Assembly: GCF_029892845.1 (NCBI RefSeq)
Contig: NZ_JARXVT010000001.1
Location: forward strand, 186,001 to 250,000
From: Aurantimicrobium minutum
GTDB taxonomy: Bacteria > Actinomycetota > Actinomycetes > Actinomycetales > Microbacteriaceae
Direction of reading: 5' to 3'
DNA: 64,000 nucleotides
Every line of letters begins with the position of its first letter. The stretch's first letter is position 1. The position numbers were made by a program, and so were the translations under genes. The notes beneath the pieces are model-generated. The model saw only the letters and a list, made by a program, of their open reading frames with translations, searched no databases and was not told where the DNA came from. Positions 53,490 through 61,320 of the stretch are shown here, piece by piece.

Positions 53490-55472
53490 ATGACGACAAC
53501 ACTGGGAACTGAACTTCGCCCTGCCCTGCCCCGTGATCTGTGGAACACCACTGAGATGGGTCGTTTCCTTGAACAGGTCGAGGCTCAACATGGCGTTCAC
53601 TTCGACACCTACGACCAGGCATGGGCTTGGTCTGTGGCGAACCTTGAAGACTTCTGGCAGTCCATCTGGGACCACTTCGAGATTATTTCCCACGCTCCGC
53701 ACACGGCAGTGTTGGGCAAGAAGACAATGCCGGGAGCCGAATGGTTCCCTGGTGCTCGGCTGAACTTTGCCGAGCACATCCACCGCGCACTGGTGCAGCA
53801 CGCAGACGCCCCCATCTTGATCAACCGCAGCCAAACGACGGGCTCTTCCGAGTGGACGGGCCAACGTCTACTGGATGAGATTGCTGCGCAGCGAACTGGT
53901 TTGATCGCACAAGGAATCGGCGAAGGTGACCGCGTCGTGGGCTATTTGCCCAATATTCCCCAGACAGTGGCACTGTATTTCGCAACAGCATCTCTGGGAG
54001 CTATCTGGTGTTCTGTTCCCCCTGAGATGGGGCCACAGAGCGTGCTCGACCGTATTGAGCAGCTCGAACCCAGCCTGCTTATAGCCATTGATGGGTATAA
54101 GTGGGGCGCAAAGGAGGTTTCTCGCACAGAGGAGCTCTCACGTATTCGCACCGCCCTTCCCGCGATGAAGGTCGTACTGCTGCCATATCTGGATCAGGAT
54201 TGTGAGATTCCTGCAGGCGTCACCTCCTATGCAGAGTTCACGTCGAAAACGTCCGCGCTCGAGTTCGCTGCTGTTGCATTTGATCACCCTCTCGTGATCC
54301 TCTTCTCCTCTGGCACCACCGGTAAGCCCAAAGCGATCGTGCACTGCCACGGAGGACTACTTCTGGAGCACTACAAAGACATTGCTCTCCAGTTCGATAT
54401 TTCTAACCGTGACCGCACGTTCTGGTATTCCACCACTGGCTGGATGGTGTGGACACTCAGCGTCTCCTCCCTTCTCGTGGGTGCCGCGATGGTGATCATG
54501 GATGGCGATCCTGGCTGGCCGGCTCTTGATGGGGAATGGTCACAGTGGGCCGTGCTCGCAGAAACCAAGTCCACCTACCTCACCACTGGTTCTGCCTACC
54601 TGGCTGTGTGTGCGCACTCAGGTCTAACTCCCGGTAAGACATGGGACCTTTCTCGCCTTCGTGAGATTCAATGTTCTGGTTCGCCTCTGGCAGCAGATGT
54701 TGCCGGCTGGGTCTATGCCGAGGTGAAATCTGACCTCGAACTCGCCCCGGCTTCTGGCGGCACAGATATCTGCAGTGGATTTGTGTGTGGTTCGCCCCTT
54801 TCTCCCGTCAATGCAGGCGAAATGGCCGTGCGCCCTCTGGGCGCAGCGGTCTATAGCTGGGGACCTGACGGTCAAGAAGTATCTGGCGAACCCGGTGAAC
54901 TTGTTTGTGTGGCACCGCTGCCGTCGATGCCTGCCTTCTTCTGGGGAGATAAAGACTTTGAGCGATATTCCGCCAGCTACTTCGATACCTGGCCTGGAGT
55001 GTGGCGTCACGGCGACTGGTTAATCCACACTGAGCGCAACACCTGGGCGATTACAGGCCGCAGTGATGCCACCCTCAATCGTGGTGGTGTTCGTTTGGGA
55101 ACAGCTGAGTTCTATGCGATTCTCGATCCGAGACCTGAGCTTAAAGACACTCTCGTGCTCCACTTCGAAGATCCAGATGGTGGCATGGGCGTCCTTGCAC
55201 TTTTAGCCGTTGCTGCAGGAGACCTGGACACCTCCGCGGCCGAGAAGGAACTTAAGGCCTTCATCCGCACTGAGCTCTCTCCACGTCACGTTCCCGATGT
55301 CATCGTGTGGGTTCCCAGCGTTCCTCGAACAGCCACGGGCAAGCGTCTCGAAATTCCTCTGAAACGCCTTGTTCAGGGCATCGACACCGGCAACACCATT
55401 GATCGAGGTGTCCTGGTTCACCCTGAGGATCTCGATGGCATTGTTGCCGCACTCAAAGACGTAGTGAAGTAG
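53490..55472 (+). CDS. Acetoacetyl-CoA-synthetase-like acyl-CoA ligase
   Basis: A 660-residue ANL-family ligase of the AacS subfamily. The P-loop is ILFSSGTTGKPKAIVHCHGG, the core GGTDICSGFVCG and WRHGDWL are present, and the catalytic Lys is in ATGKRLEIPLK. Ordinary AacS activates acetoacetate. In this neighbourhood it could activate a beta-keto acid formed by carboxylation of an aromatic ketone, for example 4-hydroxybenzoylacetate; this is inference. GAAGGA lies seven bases upstream. Confidence 0.88.
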   Translation: MTTTLGTELRPALPRDLWNTTEMGRFLEQVEAQHGVHFDTYDQAWAWSVANLEDFWQSIWDHFEIISHAPHTAVLGKKTMPGAEWFPGARLNFAEHIHRALVQHADAPILINRSQTTGSSEWTGQRLLDEIAAQRTGLIAQGIGEGDRVVGYLPNIPQTVALYFATASLGAIWCSVPPEMGPQSVLDRIEQLEPSLLIAIDGYKWGAKEVSRTEELSRIRTALPAMKVVLLPYLDQDCEIPAGVTSYAEFTSKTSALEFAAVAFDHPLVILFSSGTTGKPKAIVHCHGGLLLEHYKDIALQFDISNRDRTFWYSTTGWMVWTLSVSSLLVGAAMVIMDGDPGWPALDGEWSQWAVLAETKSTYLTTGSAYLAVCAHSGLTPGKTWDLSRLREIQCSGSPLAADVAGWVYAEVKSDLELAPASGGTDICSGFVCGSPLSPVNAGEMAVRPLGAAVYSWGPDGQEVSGEPGELVCVAPLPSMPAFFWGDKDFERYSASYFDTWPGVWRHGDWLIHTERNTWAITGRSDATLNRGGVRLGTAEFYAILDPRPELKDTLVLHFEDPDGGMGVLALLAVAAGDLDTSAAEKELKAFIRTELSPRHVPDVIVWVPSVPRTATGKRLEIPLKRLVQGIDTGNTIDRGVLVHPEDLDGIVAALKDVVK

Positions 55473-55496
55473 TTCCGCTCTGGCTAAGGTGAAGCT

Positions 55497-56279
55497 ATGA
55501 CTGTTCCTGCCCTCTTTACTGTTTCCGAGAAGCCTGTTGCCGAGCTCACCGGCGCAGACAATGTTTTGTTCCTCGGCAACGCCCTCGGCACAGACACCCA
55601 CCTCTGGGATTTAGCGCTGCCCACACTGGCAGCGAAGTACTCCGTGGTGCGCTTCGATATGCCAGGACACGGACAGTCTCCAGTTCCTTCCGATTCCTAC
55701 ACGCTTGAAGAGATCGCAGATGCACTTGTTGCCAAGGCAGATGAGCTTGGGGTGGAGAAGTTTGACTATGCGGGCGTCTCGGTTTCCGGGGCAATCGCAC
55801 TCGAATTGGCACACAAATACCCCGAGCGCATCAAGCACTCGATTGTGGTGTGTTCTGCTGCCTATATGGGTGGACCAGAAGGCTGGGCAGAGCGAATTGC
55901 TCAGGTGAGCAACTCAGGAACCGCTTCACTGGTTCCGATGCTTCCACCTCGCTGGTTCTCAGATGACTTCATCGCTAAGTCGCCAGAGGCAGTGAAGAAG
56001 GTTCTGAACATGGTGGTCGCCACAGATGACGCCAGCTATATCAAGACCTGTGAAGCACTCGGAAACTTCGATGCTCGCCCTTTCTTGACAGGCATTTCCG
56101 TGCCCGTGTTAGCTATCTCCGGTGAGATTGACCCGGGCGCACCCGTCTCAGCAGGAGCTTTCATTGCTGAACAAGTTCCCGGTGCGAGTTTGGTTGTGAT
56201 TCCGGGCGCATCTCACATCGCTGTCGTGGAATCTCCCCTGGAAATGGCGAAGAACATTACTGACTTCCTCTCGAAGTAG
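55497..56279 (+). CDS. Alpha/beta hydrolase, 3-oxoadipate enol-lactonase-like
   Basis: A 260-residue hydrolase resembling PcaD: FLGNALGTDTHLWDLALP, RFDMPGHGQSP, and a nucleophile elbow GVSVSG where Ser is within G-x-S-x-S rather than the usual G-x-S-x-G. The acid is in ISGEIDPGAPVS and the His in GASHIAVVESP. Ring-cleavage lactonase is one possibility; hydrolysis of a beta-keto acid or ester in the operon's own pathway is another. It follows the ligase by 24 bases. Confidence 0.75.
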   Translation: MTVPALFTVSEKPVAELTGADNVLFLGNALGTDTHLWDLALPTLAAKYSVVRFDMPGHGQSPVPSDSYTLEEIADALVAKADELGVEKFDYAGVSVSGAIALELAHKYPERIKHSIVVCSAAYMGGPEGWAERIAQVSNSGTASLVPMLPPRWFSDDFIAKSPEAVKKVLNMVVATDDASYIKTCEALGNFDARPFLTGISVPVLAISGEIDPGAPVSAGAFIAEQVPGASLVVIPGASHIAVVESPLEMAKNITDFLSK

Positions 56280-56288
56280 GGTTGAGGA

Positions 56289-57104
56289 ATGGTTTCCGCA
56301 GAAATTTCCCGCTCCTGGATGCTCGTCAACGGTTCACATTCCGAAGAGTTCGATGCAGCAGCTGCCACCAAGGCAGATCAGATCGTCCTCGACATCGAAG
56401 ATGCCGTTGACCCCTCGCAGAAGGCTGCTTCTCGCGATGAGGTTGCAAAGTGGTTGGAAACCAATGAAGCGTGGGTTCGCATCAACGATCGCTCCTCCGA
56501 CTTCTGGTCAGATGACATTGACCAGCTGCGTGATATCCCAGGTCTTCTCGGTGTGATGCTCGCTAAGACCGAAGACGGCTCACACGTCACAGAAACCTTT
56601 GACCGCTTAGGTGGCAAGACTCGCGTGCTTGCACTCGTGGAGTCGGCTCTGGGTATTGAGGAAGCAAGAGAGATTGCCTGCGCTCGCGGCGCATTCCGCC
56701 TCGCTTTCGGCAGCGGCGACTACCGCCGCGACACTGGCACCAGCGTGGAAGATATCGCCATGGCATACCCACGCTCACGCCTCGTTGTTGCAAGCCGTAT
56801 TGGAAACCTGCCCGGGCCAATTGACGGACCAACTGTGGGAACTAGCTACGGCATCCTGCGTGAGAAGTCTGAGCACGCTGTCGCACTTGGCATGACGGGC
56901 AAGCTCTGCTTGAACCACGACCAGATCCCCGTCATCAACGAAGCCATTAGCCCCACACAGTCTGATGTTGCCTGGGCGCGGACCTTCTTGGCTGACTTCG
57001 AAGCACGCGGACGCGTGGTTCGTGACGGAAGTGACCTGCCTCGTTTGGGCCGTGCAGAGAAAATCGAGAAGTTGGCTGTTGCCTTCGGCATCAACCCTTC
57101 CTAG
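56289..57104 (+). CDS. CitE / HpcH-HpaI-like aldolase (CoA-ester lyase family)
   Basis: A 271-residue TIM-barrel protein. RSWMLVNGSHSEEFDAAAATKADQIVLDIEDAVDP starts the CitE-like pattern, followed by VRINDR, ALVESALGIEEAREI (metal Glu) and RLAFGSGDYRRDTG (metal Asp). Family members cleave C-C bonds of CoA esters or keto acids. It is the last gene of the IclR-ligase operon, ten bases after the hydrolase. A C-C cleavage of the carboxylated ketone is plausible. Confidence 0.82.
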   Translation: MVSAEISRSWMLVNGSHSEEFDAAAATKADQIVLDIEDAVDPSQKAASRDEVAKWLETNEAWVRINDRSSDFWSDDIDQLRDIPGLLGVMLAKTEDGSHVTETFDRLGGKTRVLALVESALGIEEAREIACARGAFRLAFGSGDYRRDTGTSVEDIAMAYPRSRLVVASRIGNLPGPIDGPTVGTSYGILREKSEHAVALGMTGKLCLNHDQIPVINEAISPTQSDVAWARTFLADFEARGRVVRDGSDLPRLGRAEKIEKLAVAFGINPS

Positions 57105-57344
57105 TTAGTTCTTCTGGCTCTTCTTGGAGCTGAGTTTCACGTAGAGGCCCAGAAGCCTGGGGACGATGACGTAAACCGCAAGGGGAACCACAATCAAGGT
57201 CAAGATCAGTGCTTTGAGGATCGGGTGCATGTCTCCCAAAGCTGGCATGAGGAACGTCAGCCCCAGTGCCACCAGGGGAAAGATTGTCAGCCACGTAATG
57301 AACGCACGAACGTGGACGGAAACTTGCTGGGGAGGGTGAGCCAT
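57105..57344 (-). CDS. Small two-TM membrane protein (DUF2798-like)
   Basis: A 79-residue protein with two hydrophobic helices (about 12-32 and 42-65) and a basic tail. The pattern FITWLTIFPLVALGLTF with VYVIVPRLLGLYVKL resembles DUF2798. Its stop is directly next to the convergent lyase gene stop. Function unknown. Confidence 0.75.
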   Translation of the reverse strand: MAHPPQQVSVHVRAFITWLTIFPLVALGLTFLMPALGDMHPILKALILTLIVVPLAVYVIVPRLLGLYVKLSSKKSQKN

Positions 57345-57434
57345 TTCTCTAGGCTAGCTCTTATATTTCTCACAGCTGACGCATAGGTTCTCTGGATACC
57401 GTGGAAACACAACATCCCCTTATTGGAGAACATG

Positions 57435-57977
57435 ATGGCTAAGTCCACCCCCACTACTTTTGATCCAGCTGAAGAGCCCGCAGCATCGAAGGCAGCAGCT
57501 GCAAAAGCAGCAGCGCCCAAGACTGAAGCACCCACCGTTACTGAAGTAGCTCACACCACTTACCCAGGTCAGACCCTCGGTATCGTTGCGCTCGTCTTCT
57601 CATTCTTCTTCCAAGTCCCTGCACTTGCCATGGGTATTGTCGCGTGGGTTTGGTCCCACAAATCAGGTAAGAATAACCTTCCTGCCAAGATCTCTGTTTA
57701 TGTCAGCGGTGCGCTGATCATCATTGGCACTTTCTTCTTCGCCATCTGGATTGCCCTCGTGGGCAGCCTTGCTGGTGGCTTCGACCGCGGTCATGACGGT
57801 GGCTTCGAAGGTGGCCCAATGCCAGTTGAAATCATGCCCGGCCAGGACGGAATGTTGATGCCCGGTGACATGGACGACATGATGCGTGACCTCGAGCACA
57901 ACATGGAAGACATGCAGGGCGGCAAGATGATGCCGACTCCTTCTGATCTGCCGTCTGATGCAACAGTGACCAACTAG
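57435..57977 (+). CDS. Two-TM protein with Ala/Lys-rich N-terminus and Met/Asp-rich C-terminus
   Basis: A 180-residue protein. The N-terminal 40 residues are Ala/Lys/Pro-rich. Two TM helices (about 48-75, 90-118) with QTLGIVALVFSFFFQVPALAMGIVAWVW resemble DUF4190. The last 55 residues are rich in Met, Asp and Gly (for example MLMPGDMDDMMRD and MEDMQGGKMMP), a composition that could bind metal such as copper. GGAG sits six bases upstream of the ATG at 57435. Specific function unknown. Confidence 0.72.
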   Translation: MAKSTPTTFDPAEEPAASKAAAAKAAAPKTEAPTVTEVAHTTYPGQTLGIVALVFSFFFQVPALAMGIVAWVWSHKSGKNNLPAKISVYVSGALIIIGTFFFAIWIALVGSLAGGFDRGHDGGFEGGPMPVEIMPGQDGMLMPGDMDDMMRDLEHNMEDMQGGKMMPTPSDLPSDATVTN

Positions 57978-57992
57978 TTCTCCTCAAAGACG

Positions 57993-58024
57993 AAGTGACC
58001 CTGGCCCCAAGGCCGGGGTCACTT
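57993..58024 (+). terminator. Rho-independent-like terminator
   Basis: A 14-bp stem AAGTGACCCTGGCC / GGCCGGGGTCACTT (one G-T pair) with loop CCAA lies 15 bases after the stop codon. Confidence 0.85.
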
Positions 58025-58061
58025 TCGTTAACAAGAAAGAGTTACCGCCTACCCTAGAGAT

Positions 58062-59042
58062 ATGACTCACCACACGCATAAGCCGTTGATGGCTGCGTGG
58101 GTGGCGATTGCTTTAGCTGTTCTTGCCGGGGTTCTCCGCACGAGTCAAGCGCGTATCAACGGGGCTTTTGCACAAGAAATCCAAGATGCGTTTCTCTCTG
58201 GCGTGATTAGCTTCGGCTCAGGCTTCTTGATTTTGCTCGTCATCATTTCTTTCAACAAAAAGGGCCAACAAGGCTGGCGCCAACTCATTACCGCTCTTCG
58301 TGCCGGCGGAATCACCCCGTGGTTCACTCTGGCTGGCAGCGCAGGTGCCGCCTATGTGCTGTCTCAGACTTTGGTCGTCGGGATTACAGGTGTTGCGCTC
58401 TATACCGTTGCCTTTGTTGCTGGCTTGTCTATGGGCGGATTGTTCTTGGACGTGTGGGGGATTGGGCCGGCAGGGAAGAAACCACTGAGTATCAATCGTG
58501 TGGGTGGTGCTGTTCTCGGCATTGGCGCTGTTGCGCTGTCATTAGTTGGCCACTCCACCGCTGCAGAATCATTACTTCCCTTGCTACTTCCGCTTGTGTG
58601 TGGAGTTCTCGTGGCCTGGCAAGACGCAGCAAACGGTCGAATGACGGTTATTGCGGGCACACCCCTGACCTCCACCTTCCTCAACTTCATGGTGGGAACC
58701 GGTGTGCTGTTGATCGCCACAGCTTTCAATTCTTTCTCTGCTGGACTGCCTGCGGCTTTGCCTTCTCAGCCTTACTTCTATCTCGGTGGGGCTATTGGTG
58801 TGGTCTTCATCGGAATCACCGCTGTCGTGGTTCGGGAAATTGGTGTCCTGTTGATGGGCCTAGGTTCCATTGCGGGCCAGCTCTTCATGGCGTTGATCTT
58901 GGACTACTTCTTCCCCAGCGCCCAGGTCACCGGCGTGATGATCTTGATCGGCGCCAGCCTGGCCTTTGTGGCGGCAGCGTGGGCGGCCTGGCCGAAGAAG
59001 AAACCGCATGCTCATGCGGCAGTGCCACCCGTGGGCAACTGA
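58062..59042 (+). CDS. DMT-superfamily transporter (YdcZ/DUF606, duplicated)
   Basis: A 326-residue protein with about ten TM helices in two similar halves: GVLRTSQARINGAFAQEI in the first and GVLVAWQDAANGRMTVIAG in the second both carry the xxxNG motif of YdcZ-type transporters. A His-rich, Pro-rich tail ends the protein. Substrate unknown. It lies between the aromatic operons and the amidohydrolase gene, 31 bases before the latter, so it might move an aromatic compound; no direct evidence. Confidence 0.85.
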   Translation: MTHHTHKPLMAAWVAIALAVLAGVLRTSQARINGAFAQEIQDAFLSGVISFGSGFLILLVIISFNKKGQQGWRQLITALRAGGITPWFTLAGSAGAAYVLSQTLVVGITGVALYTVAFVAGLSMGGLFLDVWGIGPAGKKPLSINRVGGAVLGIGAVALSLVGHSTAAESLLPLLLPLVCGVLVAWQDAANGRMTVIAGTPLTSTFLNFMVGTGVLLIATAFNSFSAGLPAALPSQPYFYLGGAIGVVFIGITAVVVREIGVLLMGLGSIAGQLFMALILDYFFPSAQVTGVMILIGASLAFVAAAWAAWPKKKPHAHAAVPPVGN

Positions 59043-59073
59043 ACTAGCCAAACATCCAGAGGATAATGAAGAC

Positions 59074-59955
59074 ATGAGCTATGAATACGGTCTCGACGTC
59101 GAGAACCTCGTTGCCCTCGATATGCACGTCCACATCGAGGTTGACTCGCACGGTCACACGTCTCTCCCGCAGAAGCTCATCGAAGCAGCAACGGCCTACT
59201 TCCGCTCCGAGCCAGCACGTCCCACGCTGGACGAGGTCGCTGACTACTACCGAGAACGCAAGATGGCCGCTGTTGTCTTTACGGTGGATGCACAGACTGC
59301 TTTGGGTCACAACCCCATTGACAGCTTCGAAATCGCAGCAGGCGCAGCCAAGAACAATGACGTGCTCATTCCCTTTGGTTCAGTAGACCCTCTCCAGCCA
59401 AATAAGGCCGTGGAAACCGCTAAGAAGCTCATTGGTGACGCAGGGGTCAAGGGCTTCAAGTTCCACCCCACTGTGCAGAACTTTGCGCCCAATGACGAGT
59501 CTGTCTTTCCGATCTATGAAGTACTCCAAGAAGCAGGAGTCCCTGCTCTCTTTCACACCGGCCAGACAGGTATCGGAGCCGGAACCCCAGGTGGTTCAGG
59601 CATGGTTATTGGGCTGTCTAACCCCCTACTGCTCGATGAAGTTGCCGCAAAGTTTCCTGAACTCCAGATCATCATGGCTCACCCTTCCGTGCCGTGGCAG
59701 GACGAAGCAATTGCCGTTGCCACTCACAAGGCCAACACCTGGATAGACCTTTCTGGATGGTCACCCAAGTACTTCCCCGAGGCTCTCGTTCGTCAGGCAA
59801 ACTCGTTGCTCCGGAACAAGGTTCTCTTCGGATCTGACTACCCTCTGCTCACCCCAGATCGCTGGATGAGTGATTTTGAGAATGCGCCATTCAAGGATGA
59901 AGTTCGTCCCTTGATTATGCGTGAAAATGCCCTGCGTTTATTGGGCTTGAGCTAA
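59074..59955 (+). CDS. Amidohydrolase family protein, possible 4-hydroxyphenyl-beta-ketoacyl-CoA hydrolase
   Basis: A 293-residue amidohydrolase_2 protein. The metal motif is DMHVHIEVD, followed by GFKFHPTVQNFAPND, LFHTGQTGIG, MAHPSVPWQ and GSDYPLLTPDRW (metal Asp). Overall it resembles enzymes described as 4-hydroxyphenyl-beta-ketoacyl-CoA hydrolases from p-hydroxycinnamate catabolism in Rhodococcus, which release 4-hydroxybenzoate. That fits the ligase upstream and pobA downstream. Other family members are decarboxylases and lactonases (LigI, LigJ), which remain possible. AGAGGA lies ten bases before the ATG. Confidence 0.8.
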   Translation: MSYEYGLDVENLVALDMHVHIEVDSHGHTSLPQKLIEAATAYFRSEPARPTLDEVADYYRERKMAAVVFTVDAQTALGHNPIDSFEIAAGAAKNNDVLIPFGSVDPLQPNKAVETAKKLIGDAGVKGFKFHPTVQNFAPNDESVFPIYEVLQEAGVPALFHTGQTGIGAGTPGGSGMVIGLSNPLLLDEVAAKFPELQIIMAHPSVPWQDEAIAVATHKANTWIDLSGWSPKYFPEALVRQANSLLRNKVLFGSDYPLLTPDRWMSDFENAPFKDEVRPLIMRENALRLLGLS

Positions 59956-59968
59956 AACTCTTAAACAG

Positions 59969-60005
59969 TTCGAGGCCCCCAACCTGCTGGTGTGGGGGCC
60001 TCGAA
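59969..60005. terminator. Bidirectional terminator between amidohydrolase and pobA
   Basis: A perfect 13-bp stem TTCGAGGCCCCCA / TGGGGGCCTCGAA (59969-59981, 59993-60005) stands between convergent genes. Confidence 0.85.
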
Positions 60006-60020
60006 GTTTATAGCTGTTCT

Positions 60021-61214
60021 TTAGCGCCAGTCGTCTGCGCTGTAGTCCCAACCCACATAGCCTTCGGCAATGTAGGTCTGGCCTGCCTCAGACTCAGTGA
60101 ACGAGTAAAGGTCAGCAACCTGACGCTTCTTGTCGAACTCGGTAGCATCGGGTGCGATGTGAAGCATGGTGGTCATCATGTAGGAGTAGTTGGTGGCCTT
60201 CCAGATGCGCTTGAGAGCGTCTTCCTGGTAGGTGTCCAAGAACTTCTCGGAACCAGAGCGGTAGTACTCGCGCAGTGCGCGGTTGAGCCACAGAACATCG
60301 CTAAATGCGAGGTTGAGGCCCTTAGCTCCGGTGGGGGGAACAGTGTGTGCTGCGTCGCCCATGAGGAAGACTTTGTTCTTGCGCAGGCTGTCGTGGACGT
60401 AGCTGCGGAACTTGAGAACGTCCTTACGGAAGATGGGGCCGCGCTTGAGCTCAGCGTTGGAAACGCCTGCCTGGAGCTTGTCCCAGATCTGCTCGTCAGT
60501 AACAGCGTTGACATCCATGTTGGGATCGCACTGGAAGTACATGCGCTGGATGTTCTCATCACGGGTGGAGATGAGCACGAAGCCTTCTTCAGAGCGGCTG
60601 TAAATGAGTTCTTCGGAGCTTGGTGGTGCTTCCACGAGGATGCCGTACCAACCGAAGGGGTATTCACGGGCCATACCGCTGAAGCGGTCACCGGTGACGT
60701 ATTCACGAGCAATGCTCATTGAACCGTCAGCACCAATAACGAAGTCTGCGGAGATTTCGAATGCTTCGCCGTTCACTGTTTTGCCCACGATCATGGGGCC
60801 ATTGGGTCCATCCACGACCTTGTCAGCGAGGTGCTCGAACAAGGGAGTCACACCAGCAGCAACACGTGCCTTGATCTGGTCCTTCAGCACTTCGTGCTGG
60901 GGGTAGAGGTAGACACCCTTACCGGTGAGCTTGGGGAAGTCGAAGCGGTGTGCGTGACCATCAAAGTGGAACTCAACGCCGTCGTGACGCATGGTCTCGA
61001 CATAGTCGCGAGAAACAACGCCGGTTTCGACCAACACCTCAACTGCGGGGGATTCCAGGATGCCGGCCTTGACGGTTCCTTCGATGTCTTCGCGGCTGCG
61101 GCCGTCGATCACGACAGAGTCGATGCCTGCGCGCTGGAGGAGGTGAGCGAGCTGCAAGCCTGCGGGGCCTGCGCCCAAAATGCCGACCTGAGTGCGGATT
61201 GTTGTGGTCATCAT
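60021..61214 (-). CDS. pobA: 4-hydroxybenzoate 3-monooxygenase
   Basis: A 397-residue flavoprotein hydroxylase converting 4-hydroxybenzoate to protocatechuate with NAD(P)H and O2. It has GILGAGPAGLQLAHLLQRAGI (FAD), the conserved DGVEFHFDGHAHRFDFP substrate region, VIGADGSMSIAR (DG motif) and FLMGDAAHTVPPTGAKGLN (second FAD motif). It is the junction of both proposed upstream branches. The gene is divergent from an IclR regulator with a 106-base gap. It begins with two adjacent ATGs. Confidence 0.95.
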   Translation of the reverse strand: MMTTTIRTQVGILGAGPAGLQLAHLLQRAGIDSVVIDGRSREDIEGTVKAGILESPAVEVLVETGVVSRDYVETMRHDGVEFHFDGHAHRFDFPKLTGKGVYLYPQHEVLKDQIKARVAAGVTPLFEHLADKVVDGPNGPMIVGKTVNGEAFEISADFVIGADGSMSIAREYVTGDRFSGMAREYPFGWYGILVEAPPSSEELIYSRSEEGFVLISTRDENIQRMYFQCDPNMDVNAVTDEQIWDKLQAGVSNAELKRGPIFRKDVLKFRSYVHDSLRKNKVFLMGDAAHTVPPTGAKGLNLAFSDVLWLNRALREYYRSGSEKFLDTYQEDALKRIWKATNYSYMMTTMLHIAPDATEFDKKRQVADLYSFTESEAGQTYIAEGYVGWDYSADDWR

Positions 61215-61285
61215 TGAACCTTTTCGATAGCGGTGAACGTCTAGGTCTATTCAGGCTTATGCGGAAGGCGCCAACAAGACTAAAG

Positions 61286-61300
61286 TTTCATGGGATGGAA
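61286..61300. promoter_or_regulatory. Operator-like imperfect palindrome in the pobA/IclR promoter (site 4)
   Basis: TTTCAT-GGG-ATGGAA, one mismatch from an inverted repeat, 21 bases before the IclR start in the divergent pobA region. It partly matches the TTTCATTCAGTGAAA pattern of the other sites. Confidence 0.45.
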
Positions 61301-61320
61301 GTTTCTGATTGGAGCAACTC

